Shown here piece after piece: positions 9,275 to 17,974 of a DNA stretch of 64,000 nucleotides. The position numbers and the translations under genes are program-made. Below the pieces are notes generated by a model. The model was not told where the DNA came from, did no database searches, and saw nothing but the letters and a program-made list of their open reading frames with translations. The DNA lies in contig CAVQZG010000017.1 in NCBI GenBank assembly GCA_963718305.1, forward strand, positions 1 through 64,000, written 5' to 3'. Each line of letters starts with the position of its first letter. The stretch's first letter is position 1. The DNA is from RYN-230 sp963718305 (GTDB taxonomy: Bacteria > Actinomycetota > Actinomycetes > Streptosporangiales > Streptosporangiaceae).

Positions 9275-9982
9275 CTACCCGCCGAGCAGGCCGGCCAGGT
9301 CGCCGAAGTCGGCCGCCACGCAGCTGTACGCCCGGGCCGGTTCCTGGTTGGCCTGGTGGTTGGGGCCGAGGTCGCCGGGCCGGGGTACGAAGGCCGTGGC
9401 CAGGCCCAGGGCGTCGGCGGCGATGAGGTCGTCGTTGTGCGCGGCGACCATCATGACCTCAGCCGGGGGCAGGCTGAGCAGCTCAGCCGCGCCCAGATAG
9501 GTCTGCGGATCGGGCTTGTAGTGCCGGAACAGCTCGGCGCTGAACACGAAGTCCCACGGCAGGCCGCCCCACTTGGCCATGTTGACCAGCAGCGCGACGT
9601 TTCCGTTAGAGAAAGCGGCGATGATGTAGCGCTCCTTGAGGCGCTCCAGGCCGGCCACCGCATCGGGCCAGGGGTCGAGCCGGTGCCAGCAGGTGGTGAG
9701 CCACGCCCGCCCCGCCTCATCCAGGCCGTCCAGCGCGGTCCCGGCCAGCAGCCGGTCGAGGGTGCGCCGGTGCAGGCCGTCCAGGTTGGTCCAGGGCAGC
9801 TCACCCGTCCGGACCTGGTTCATGGCCGGGCGGTACGCCGCCCGCCAGCGGTCCGCGAACGAAGCCGCGTCGATATCCACCCCGTGCTCGGCGGCCAGCA
9901 CGGTGACGTCCCGGATGACGCCGCTGCGCCAGTCCACCACCGTGCCGAACACGTCGAACAGCAGCGCCTTAACCGGCTCCAC
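9275..9982 (-). CDS. Haloacid dehalogenase type II (HAD superfamily)
   Basis: A 235-residue HAD-fold hydrolase of the (S)-2-haloacid dehalogenase group. The nucleophile motif I is LLFDVFGTVVDWRSG (Asp near residue 10), FSNGN near 122 is motif II, HYKPDPQTY supplies the lysine of motif III, and VAAHNDDLIAAD the acidic motif IV. These enzymes hydrolyse C-halogen bonds through an aspartyl ester; many family members act on other substrates, so the substrate is open. Length is typical. Confidence 0.88.
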   Translation of the reverse strand: MEPVKALLFDVFGTVVDWRSGVIRDVTVLAAEHGVDIDAASFADRWRAAYRPAMNQVRTGELPWTNLDGLHRRTLDRLLAGTALDGLDEAGRAWLTTCWHRLDPWPDAVAGLERLKERYIIAAFSNGNVALLVNMAKWGGLPWDFVFSAELFRHYKPDPQTYLGAAELLSLPPAEVMMVAAHNDDLIAADALGLATAFVPRPGDLGPNHQANQEPARAYSCVAADFGDLAGLLGG

Positions 9983-10042
9983 GCGGGACCTCCTCCAGAC
10001 CGGCAGGCCGCATGCAGCTGCGGCCCTGCCGCGCCGCAGCGG

Positions 10043-10148
10043 TCACGGCAGCAGGACGATCTTCCCATGGGTGCGCCCGGCTCCCGGGCCGGCGTGCGCC
10101 GGGCGGGCCGGGGTGACCCGGCAGACGCTGTACCGGCACTGGCCCACC
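10043..10148. pseudogene. Gene debris: oxidoreductase C-terminus and TetR-like helix
   Basis: On the minus strand, 10075 to the stop at 10043 reads GRTHGKIVLLP-stop, the usual last residues of zinc-type alcohol dehydrogenase/quinone reductases. On the plus strand, 10110-10148 reads GVTRQTLYRHWPT, a good match to the recognition helix of TetR regulators. Neither has a surrounding domain. The stretch looks like remnants of two genes joined by deletion, but both matches are short and may be chance. Confidence 0.3.
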
Positions 10149-10200
10149 GCGCACTGGCCCACCCGCACTGGCCCACCCGCACTGGCCCACCCGCACTGGG
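10136..10200. repeat. 14-bp tandem repeat, about 4.6 copies
   Basis: The unit GCACTGGCCCACCC is repeated head to tail from 10136 to 10192, with a partial copy to 10200; the first copy carries one extra base. It lies between the haloacid dehalogenase and fasR, overlapping the edge of the gene debris. Confidence 0.9.
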
Positions 10201-10263
10201 CTGCCCGCCGGCCTGATCCTGGCGGGCGGCGCCGGCACCGGCGCGGCGTGACACCCTGGGAGG

Positions 10264-11466
10264 ATGACGGCAGCCGATCGGGTGGCCCAGGGAAACGGCG
10301 CGGGCGCGCCCGGCCGGGTCCGGGCCGAGACGGTCCAGCGGCTGGAGCGGGCCATGGGCTCCCTCGGCACGGCCGCCATGGCCTCGATGGAGCAGCGGCT
10401 GCCCTGGTTCCGCTCCATGTCGGCGGAGAACCGGTCCTGGATCGGCCTGGTCGCGCAGGCCGGCATCGCCGCCTTCGTGGACTGGGTCAAGCGCCCCAAG
10501 CGTGGCCGCCCCTCGGTGGCCGTCGAGGTGTTCGGTACCGCGCCCCGCGAGCTGGCCCGGGCGGTCAGCCTGCAGCAGGCCGTGGAGATGGTGCGGATCA
10601 TCATCGACGTGGTCGAGGCCCGGGTCGATGAGCTGGCCGCCCCCGGCGGCGAGGCAGAACTGCGCGAGGCGGTGCTCCGCTACACCCGCGAGGTCGCCTT
10701 CGGCGCCGCCCAGGTCTACGCACGGACCGCGGAGGCCCGCGGCGCCTGGGACGCCCGGCTGGAGGCCCTGGTCGTGGACTCGCTGGTGCGCGGCGAGATG
10801 GGCGAGGGGCTCCAGTCCTGGGCTTCTGCCCTGAACTGGTCACACTCCCCGGTGGCCGTGGTCGTCGGCCACGCGGACGACTCCGAGCCGGAAGGCCTGA
10901 TCGAGGACCTGCGCGTGATCGTCCGGCGGTCCCGGCTCGACCTGCTGGCCGGGGTGCACGGCAACCGGCTCGTGGTGGTGCTCGGCGGCACCGACGATCC
11001 GCTGAGCGCCGTGAGCCAGATCGCCGGGCGCTTCGGCCCCGGCCCGGTGGTGGTCGGCCCGGTCGTCACCGACCTGCAGGCGGCCACCCGCTCGGCCGCG
11101 TCCGCACTGGCCGGGCTGCGCGCCGCCCCCGGCTGGCCGGATTCACCGCGTCCGGTGCTGGCCGACGACCTGCTTCCCGAACGCGCGCTGGACGGCGACG
11201 AGGCAGCCCGGGCCGAGCTGATCCGGGACGTGTACGAACCGCTGCGGCACGGCGGCACGGCCTTGCTCGACACGGTCACCACCTACCTGGAGCAGGGTTC
11301 CTCGCTCGAGGCCACCGCCCGGATGCTGTTTGTTCATCCAAATACCGTCCGTTACCGGTTGCGCCGGATCAGCGAGCTGACCGGGCTGATTCCCTCGGAC
11401 GGGCGGGCCGGTTTCACCCTGTGGGTCGGCATCGTTCTGGGCCGGCTCGTTCACAACCGCACATAG
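10264..11466 (+). CDS. fasR: PucR/CdaR-type regulator of fatty-acid synthesis, FasR-like
   Basis: A 400-residue regulator with a central GGDEF-like CdaR domain and a C-terminal PucR-type helix-turn-helix at about residues 345-385 (ATARMLFVHPNTVRYRLRRI). The same family sits directly upstream of fabD in Streptomyces (FasR, activator of fabDHPF) and Mycobacterium (Rv2242, FasR), which supports the name. The ATG at 10264 follows GGGAGG with short spacing. It probably controls the operon that starts 87 bases downstream. Confidence 0.88.
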   Translation: MTAADRVAQGNGAGAPGRVRAETVQRLERAMGSLGTAAMASMEQRLPWFRSMSAENRSWIGLVAQAGIAAFVDWVKRPKRGRPSVAVEVFGTAPRELARAVSLQQAVEMVRIIIDVVEARVDELAAPGGEAELREAVLRYTREVAFGAAQVYARTAEARGAWDARLEALVVDSLVRGEMGEGLQSWASALNWSHSPVAVVVGHADDSEPEGLIEDLRVIVRRSRLDLLAGVHGNRLVVVLGGTDDPLSAVSQIAGRFGPGPVVVGPVVTDLQAATRSAASALAGLRAAPGWPDSPRPVLADDLLPERALDGDEAARAELIRDVYEPLRHGGTALLDTVTTYLEQGSSLEATARMLFVHPNTVRYRLRRISELTGLIPSDGRAGFTLWVGIVLGRLVHNRT

Positions 11467-11552
11467 TTTGTATGAAAGCAACAGGGTCTCTAGGGCAAAC
11501 TTCGTGCTCTTTGTGACCCAGGTAGCGGACTCCTACAGTGCAGGGTAAGAGA
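11467..11552 (+). promoter_or_regulatory. Putative fabD operon promoter
   Basis: TTGTGA at 11511-11516 and TACAGT at 11534-11539 are separated by 17 bases, a good vegetative promoter. Transcription would begin near 11546, only about seven bases before the ATG at 11553, giving an almost leaderless message. FasR would be expected to bind in this gap, but I cannot identify its site with confidence. Confidence 0.5.
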
Positions 11553-12770
11553 ATGCTCGTTATCGCTGCCCCGGGTCAGGGTGCCCAGACCCCCGGCTTC
11601 CTATCTCCCTGGCTGGAACTCCCCGGCTTCGCCGAGCGTCTCGGCGCCTGGTCCGAGCTGGCCGGTGTCGACCTGATCAGCTACGGGACGACGGGCAGCG
11701 CCGAGGAGATCCGGGACACGGCGGTCGCCCAGCCGCTGCTGGTCGCGGCCGCTATCGCCGCGGCCGAGGCACTGTTCGGCGGGCTCGACCAGGCCCAGGT
11801 GCACACCGGCGCGACGGCCGGGCACAGCGTGGGCGAGCTGGGCGCCGGCGTCATCGCCGGGGTGCTCTCCGCCGAGGACGCGATGCGCCTGGTCCGGGTC
11901 CGGGGGCAGGCCATGGCGAAGGCCGCCGCCATCGAGGCCACCGGGATGACCGCCGTGCTCGGCGGGGACGAGGCCGAGGTCCTCGACTCCATCGAGGCCC
12001 ACGGGCTCACCCCCGCGAACATCAACGGCGCCGGGCAGGTCGTCGCGGCCGGGACGCTGGAGCAGCTGGCCGCGTTCGCCGCTGACCCGCCCGCCAAGGC
12101 GCGGCTGCGCCCGCTCCAGGTGGCCGGGGCGTTCCACACCCGGCACATGGCCCCGGCGGTGGACGCGCTGCGCGAGGCCGCCGCGACCATCACGGTCAGC
12201 GACCCGGTGCTGCCGCTGCTGTCCAACCAGGACGGCGCCGTGGTCGCGACCGGCGCGGACTGGCTGGAGCGGATCGCCAACCAGGTCAGCGCGCCGGTGC
12301 GGTGGAACCTGTGCATGCGCACCCTGACCGACCTGGAGGCGGGCGCGCTGATCGAGCTGCCCCCGGGCGGCACGCTGACCGGGCTGGCCCGGCGGGCGAT
12401 GCCCGGCGTGGCGCTGGCCGCGCTGAAGACCCCCGACGACATCCCCGAGGCCACCAAGCTGATCGCCGAGCACGGCGCGCTGGACCCTTACGATGGCGGG
12501 CAGGCCGGGCACACCCCGGAGTGGCGGCTGCTGGTCGCGCCGCTGGCCGGCACGTTCCGCTCCGGGTCGTCCGGCGCGGCCCCCACCGTGGGCGCGGCGC
12601 TGTCCCCGGGCACCGAGATCGGGCACATCGAGCAGCGCGGCGGACGGCACGTGATCACCCCGCCGTTCGCGGCCACCGTGCTCGAGTGGCTGGTCGAGGA
12701 CGGCGATCCGGTCAGCGCGGGGCAGCCGCTCGTCCGGCTGCAGCCGGATCCGGTCCGCACGGGCCGGTAA
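11553..12770 (+). CDS. fabD: Malonyl-CoA:ACP transacylase fused to a BCCP-like domain
   Basis: Residues 1-310 are a standard FabD that moves malonyl from CoA to ACP: APGQGAQTPGF at the N-terminus, the catalytic serine in GHSVGELGAG, and the active-site histidine in GAFHTRHM. The start MLVIAAPGQ matches family members; an in-frame GTG at 11538 overlaps the -10 box. FabD normally ends near 310-320 residues, but this protein has 405. Residues ~324-402 align by eye with the biotin carrier AccB, from APLAGTFRSGSSGAAP through VEDGDPVSAGQPLVRLQP. The biotin-accepting MKM is replaced by RGG, so it cannot be biotinylated in the usual way. See findings. Confidence 0.95.
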   Translation: MLVIAAPGQGAQTPGFLSPWLELPGFAERLGAWSELAGVDLISYGTTGSAEEIRDTAVAQPLLVAAAIAAAEALFGGLDQAQVHTGATAGHSVGELGAGVIAGVLSAEDAMRLVRVRGQAMAKAAAIEATGMTAVLGGDEAEVLDSIEAHGLTPANINGAGQVVAAGTLEQLAAFAADPPAKARLRPLQVAGAFHTRHMAPAVDALREAAATITVSDPVLPLLSNQDGAVVATGADWLERIANQVSAPVRWNLCMRTLTDLEAGALIELPPGGTLTGLARRAMPGVALAALKTPDDIPEATKLIAEHGALDPYDGGQAGHTPEWRLLVAPLAGTFRSGSSGAAPTVGAALSPGTEIGHIEQRGGRHVITPPFAATVLEWLVEDGDPVSAGQPLVRLQPDPVRTGR

Positions 12771-12860
12771 TTCCGGCCGGCCTGGGTAGCAGGACTCGGG
12801 TGACCCCCCACTGACAGACCCCCAACGAGACACCGAACGGCACGGGAAGGAACCACGTTG

Positions 12861-13823
12861 ATGCGAGTCACCGACGGAACAGCCGGTGCGCGGATCCTGG
12901 CGTTCGGCGGCTATCAGCCAGCCCGGGTGGTCACCAACGACGAGATCGCCCAGCAGGTTGAGACCAGCGACGAGTGGATCCAGAGCCGGGTGGGCATCGC
13001 CAGCCGCCGGATCGCCGGCCCCGATGAGACGCTGGCCGACATGGCGGTGGCCGCCGGCGGGAAGGCGCTGGCCGCCAGCGGCCTGTCCCCCGCCGACATC
13101 GACCTGGTCATCGTGGCCACCTGCACCCCCGAGGCGCCCATCCCCAACACGGCTGCCACCGTCGCGACCCGGCTCGGCATCGTGGCCCCGGGCGCGTACG
13201 ACCTCAACGCCGCCTGCGCCGGGTTCTGCTACGCGCTGGGCACCGCCAGCGACGCGGTCCGGGCCGGCACCTCCCGGCACGTGCTGGTCATCGGCGCCGA
13301 GAAGCTCTCCCAGTGGGTCGACTGGACCGACCGCTCGACCTGCATCATCTTCGCGGACGGCGCCGGGGCCGCGGTGGTCGGCCCGGCCGAGGACGGCGAG
13401 GCCGGCATCGGGCCCGTGGTCTGGGGTAGCGATGGCGCGATGGCGGACAAGATCTTCATCAAGGACCGCCAGTCGTTCATCGTCCAGGAGGGGCAGGCGG
13501 TGTTCCGCTGGGCGACCACGGCCCTGCACCCCATCGCCCTGAAGGCCTGCGAGCGGGCCGGCGTGGCCCCCACCGACCTGGCCGCGTTCGTCCCGCACCA
13601 GGCCAACCTGCGCATCATCGAGGCCATCGCGAGGAAGCTGGGGGCCCCGCAGGCGCTGGTGGCCACCGACATCGTCCACTCCGGCAACACGTCGTCCGCG
13701 TCCATCCCGCTCGCCCTGTCGGCGATGATCGAGCGCGGCGAGCTGGGCTCGGGATCCGCGGTGCTGCTGCTCGGCTTCGGGGCCGGCATCAGCTATGCGG
13801 CCCAGGTGATCACGGTACCCTGA
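12861..13823 (+). CDS. fabH: 3-oxoacyl-ACP synthase III (KAS III)
   Basis: A 320-residue initiating condensing enzyme that joins an acyl-CoA primer to malonyl-ACP. The catalytic triad is visible: Cys in LNAACAGFCYAL, His in FVPHQANLRIIE, and Asn in VHSGNTSSASIP. Full length for the family. ATG 12861 follows GGGAAGG by ten bases; a TTG three bases earlier is possible. It is the second gene of the fabD operon. Confidence 0.95.
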   Translation: MRVTDGTAGARILAFGGYQPARVVTNDEIAQQVETSDEWIQSRVGIASRRIAGPDETLADMAVAAGGKALAASGLSPADIDLVIVATCTPEAPIPNTAATVATRLGIVAPGAYDLNAACAGFCYALGTASDAVRAGTSRHVLVIGAEKLSQWVDWTDRSTCIIFADGAGAAVVGPAEDGEAGIGPVVWGSDGAMADKIFIKDRQSFIVQEGQAVFRWATTALHPIALKACERAGVAPTDLAAFVPHQANLRIIEAIARKLGAPQALVATDIVHSGNTSSASIPLALSAMIERGELGSGSAVLLLGFGAGISYAAQVITVP

Positions 13824-13892
13824 CCGCGCCGTGGCCCCCTGGCGTGCGCCGCGGGGCTGACATATCCATCACACGAAGGAGAACACGGGCAC

Positions 13893-14147
13893 ATGGCCAT
13901 GACTGAGCAGGAGATCCTCGCAGGCCTCGGCGAAATCGTCGACGAGGTCGCCGGCGTCCCCGCTGACCAGGTCACCCCGGACAAGAGCTTCGTCGACGAC
14001 CTCGACATCGACTCGCTGTCCATGGTGGAGATCGCGGTGGCGGCGCAGGACAAGTTCGGCGTGGAGATCCCGGACGACCAGCTCAAGAACCTCAAGACCG
14101 TGCAGGACGTCGTCACCTACGTGCAAAACGCCGAAGTATCGGCCTGA
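13893..14147 (+). CDS. acpP: Acyl carrier protein
   Basis: An 84-residue acidic acyl carrier protein. The phosphopantetheine-bearing serine is in DLDIDSLSMVEI (DSL motif) at about residue 41. It begins MAMTEQEIL after an AAGGAG ribosome site. It sits between fabH and fabF, the order seen in Streptomyces, and carries the growing acyl chain. Confidence 0.96.
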   Translation: MAMTEQEILAGLGEIVDEVAGVPADQVTPDKSFVDDLDIDSLSMVEIAVAAQDKFGVEIPDDQLKNLKTVQDVVTYVQNAEVSA

Positions 14148-14238
14148 GCCGGGGGGCGCCGCCTGCCGCGGAACCCATCCGGTGCGCCGTCGCCACCGCG
14201 AGCCGGGCGCACCACGTACGCAAGAGGAGCGATTCACA

Positions 14239-15489
<1,251 letters not shown>

Positions 15490-15549
15490 GCCTGCCCTCT
15501 GGTCCCGCCTCGCCCGCCTGCGTGCTCCCGCCTACCGCAAGGAGATCCC

Positions 15550-17055
15550 GTGACGGTCATTGCCGGCAGCACCCCGGCCGCCCCCAGCCAGCAGGCCAGC
15601 AGCCAGCCAGCCACCAGGCCGGCCCCGGGCGCGGCCGCCGCCCCCCGGTCCCCCGCTGCCCCGCCGGCGCCGTTCATCTCCCGGGATCCCGAGGTCAGGC
15701 TCGAAGCGCTGTTCGACCCGGGCTCGGTCCGCCTGCTCACCCCGCACGACTCGAGCGGGGAGGTCGCGGCCACCGGGACCATCGACGGGATGACCGCGGT
15801 CGCGTTCGCCAGCGACCCGCGGGTGCAGGGCGGGGCCATGGGCAGCGAGGGCTGCGCGGCGATCGTGGCCGCCTACGACGAGGCCCTGGCCCGGGGCGCC
15901 CCGGTCATCGGGCTGTGGCATTCCGGCGGGGCGCGGCTGCGTGAGGGCGTGGAGAGCCTGCACGCGGTAGGTACCGTGTTCGCCGCCATGACCCGGGCCT
16001 CCGGGAAGATCCCGCAGATCTCCGTGGTGCTCGGCGCGGCGGCCGGCGGAGCCGCCTACGGGCCCGCGCTGACCGACATCGTGATCTTGTCCGATCACGG
16101 CCGCATCTTCGTCACCGGGCCGGACGTGGTCCGCAGCGTGACCGGCGAGGACGTGGACATGGCCCGGCTCGGCGGCCCCGAGCCGCACAGCCGCCGCTCG
16201 GGCGTGGTGCACCTGGTGGCCGCCACCGACGCGGACGCCCTCGGCCAGGCGCGCCGGCTCGCGGTGCTGCTCGGCGAGCAGGGCGCGGTGGACGCGGGCC
16301 TGCTGGCCGGGCAGGACGGCGCCGAGCTGGACCAGCTACTCCCAGAATCCCGCCGCCGGGCCTACGACGTGCACCCGCTGCTCGCCGGGCTGCTGGACGC
16401 GCCCGGCATCGAGCTGCACCCGCGGTGGGCGCCGAACGTGGTCACCATGCTCGGCCGCCTGGCCGGCCGCACGGTCGGCATCGTGGCCAACAACCCGCTG
16501 CGGCTCGGCGGCTGCCTCGACGCCACCTCGGCGGAGAAGGCGGCCCGGTTCGTCCGGATGTGTGACGCGTTCGGGATACCCCTCGTGGTCGTGGTGGATG
16601 TGCCCGGGTACCTGCCCGGCGTCGGCCAGGAGTGGGACGGCGTGGTGCGCCGCGGCGCCAAGCTGCTGCACGCGTTCGCGGAGGCCACGGTGCCCCGGGT
16701 CACCCTGGTGACCCGGAAGTCCTACGGCGGCGCCTACATCGCCATGAACAGCCGGGCGCTGGGCGCGACCCGGGTGTTCGCCTGGCCGGGGGCCGAGATC
16801 GCGGTGATGGGCGCGGTGGCCGCCGTGCGCGTCCTGCACCGGCGCACCCTCGCCGACGTGCCTCCCGACCAGCTCCAGGAGGTCGAGGCGCGGCTGGCGG
16901 AGGAGCACGAGCGGGAGGCCGGCGGCCTGGAACGCGCCCGGGCCCTGGGCGTGATCGATGAGGTCATCGAGCCCGCCGCCACCCGGGAAGCGCTCGCCCG
17001 GGCCATCGCGGCCGCCCCGCAGGTTCGCGGCCAGCACGGCAACATCCCGCTCTGA
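15550..17055 (+). CDS. accD6: Acyl-CoA carboxylase carboxyltransferase (AccD6-like beta subunit)
   Basis: A 501-residue carboxyltransferase with an ~40-residue Ala/Pro-rich disordered N-terminus followed by the two crotonase-like halves. SGGARLREGV and GAAAGGAAYGPAL form the first oxyanion region; VVVDVPGYLPGVGQEWDG and RKSYGGAYIAMNS form the second. The GTG start has AAGGAG five bases upstream. Placement directly after fabF equals mycobacterial accD6, which makes malonyl-CoA for the FAS-II genes. It needs a biotinylated alpha subunit, which is not in this window. Confidence 0.9.
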   Translation: MTVIAGSTPAAPSQQASSQPATRPAPGAAAAPRSPAAPPAPFISRDPEVRLEALFDPGSVRLLTPHDSSGEVAATGTIDGMTAVAFASDPRVQGGAMGSEGCAAIVAAYDEALARGAPVIGLWHSGGARLREGVESLHAVGTVFAAMTRASGKIPQISVVLGAAAGGAAYGPALTDIVILSDHGRIFVTGPDVVRSVTGEDVDMARLGGPEPHSRRSGVVHLVAATDADALGQARRLAVLLGEQGAVDAGLLAGQDGAELDQLLPESRRRAYDVHPLLAGLLDAPGIELHPRWAPNVVTMLGRLAGRTVGIVANNPLRLGGCLDATSAEKAARFVRMCDAFGIPLVVVVDVPGYLPGVGQEWDGVVRRGAKLLHAFAEATVPRVTLVTRKSYGGAYIAMNSRALGATRVFAWPGAEIAVMGAVAAVRVLHRRTLADVPPDQLQEVEARLAEEHEREAGGLERARALGVIDEVIEPAATREALARAIAAAPQVRGQHGNIPL

Positions 17056-17116
17056 CCACCTGTGGTTGCCCGTGGTAACCACAGCCAAAGACTCGGCGAC
17101 CTGGGAGATCAGCGTC

Positions 17117-17839
17117 ATGGGAGATCACGGGCGGCTGCTGGTGATCGAGCACGAGCTCGACGCGCCGGCCGGCCTGCTCGGCCCGTGGGCCCGCGCCCGC
17201 GGGCTGGACCTGAGCACGGTCCACCTGGGCGGCGGCGACCGGCTGCCCGCCCGGCTGCCGGAAGCCGCCGGCGTGGTGGTGCTCGGGTCGGAGCGGACCG
17301 CGTTCGACGACGACATCCCCTGGCTGGCCGGCGAGCTGGACCTGGTCCGCCAGGCCCTGGCGGACGGAGTCCCGCTGCTGGGGATCTGCTTCGGCGGCCA
17401 GGTGCTGGCCCGCGCGCTGGGCGCGCGGGTGTACCGGCTGGCTGAGCCCGAGATCGGCTGGGTGCGGCTGGCCAGCCAGCACCCGGGCCTGGCCGGCGGC
17501 CCCTGGCTGGAGTGGCACCGGGACGGGTTCGACCTGCCGCCGGGCGCCCGGGAGCTGGCCACCGGGGGAGCCTCGGTCCAGGCCTACGCGATCGGCCCCC
17601 ACCTCGGCCTGCAGTTCCATCCCGAGGCCACCGAGCCGATCACCCAGGACTGGCTGCGCGCGACCCAGCCGCCGCTCACCCCCGCCCAGGCGGGCCGGCT
17701 CAGCCGGGGGTGGCAGGACGCCGCCGGCCGGACCACGGCCGAGGCCGGGATGCTATTCTCCGCGTGGCTGGACGGCGAGTTCGCCGCGGCCGTCCCGGGA
17801 ACCGGGCCGGACCCGGCGGCCGTCGCGGCCCAGCAGTAA
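17117..17839 (+). CDS. Class I glutamine amidotransferase-like protein
   Basis: A 240-residue GATase1 domain protein. The nucleophile elbow is LLGICFGGQVLARALG (Cys near residue 94), with the catalytic His-Glu in LQFHPEATEP near 174. It resembles stand-alone GMP-synthase-type amidotransferases of unknown substrate. I place the start at ATG 17117, preceded by GGGAG with nine-base spacing; an open frame extends upstream into accD6 but is not needed by the fold. Confidence 0.82.
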   Translation: MGDHGRLLVIEHELDAPAGLLGPWARARGLDLSTVHLGGGDRLPARLPEAAGVVVLGSERTAFDDDIPWLAGELDLVRQALADGVPLLGICFGGQVLARALGARVYRLAEPEIGWVRLASQHPGLAGGPWLEWHRDGFDLPPGARELATGGASVQAYAIGPHLGLQFHPEATEPITQDWLRATQPPLTPAQAGRLSRGWQDAAGRTTAEAGMLFSAWLDGEFAAAVPGTGPDPAAVAAQQ

Positions 17840-17974
17840 GTGAGCCGCGGCCCACTAGTAAGTGAACAGTAAAGTCAGGGCCGTGGACAGGCCCGCAATT
17901 AGTAACGGATTGGGCGGGAAAATCTCCCCGATCGCCCGGCTCAGGCCCTGGCCCCGACGTACGATCGACGATCT

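Noticed and set aside
10136..10200. CRISPR-like array
   Set aside because: Units are contiguous 14-mers without spacers; no cas genes anywhere in the window.
11601..13679. Minus-strand open frame spanning fabD and fabH
   Set aside because: Covers two well-supported genes antisense, with no motif of its own.
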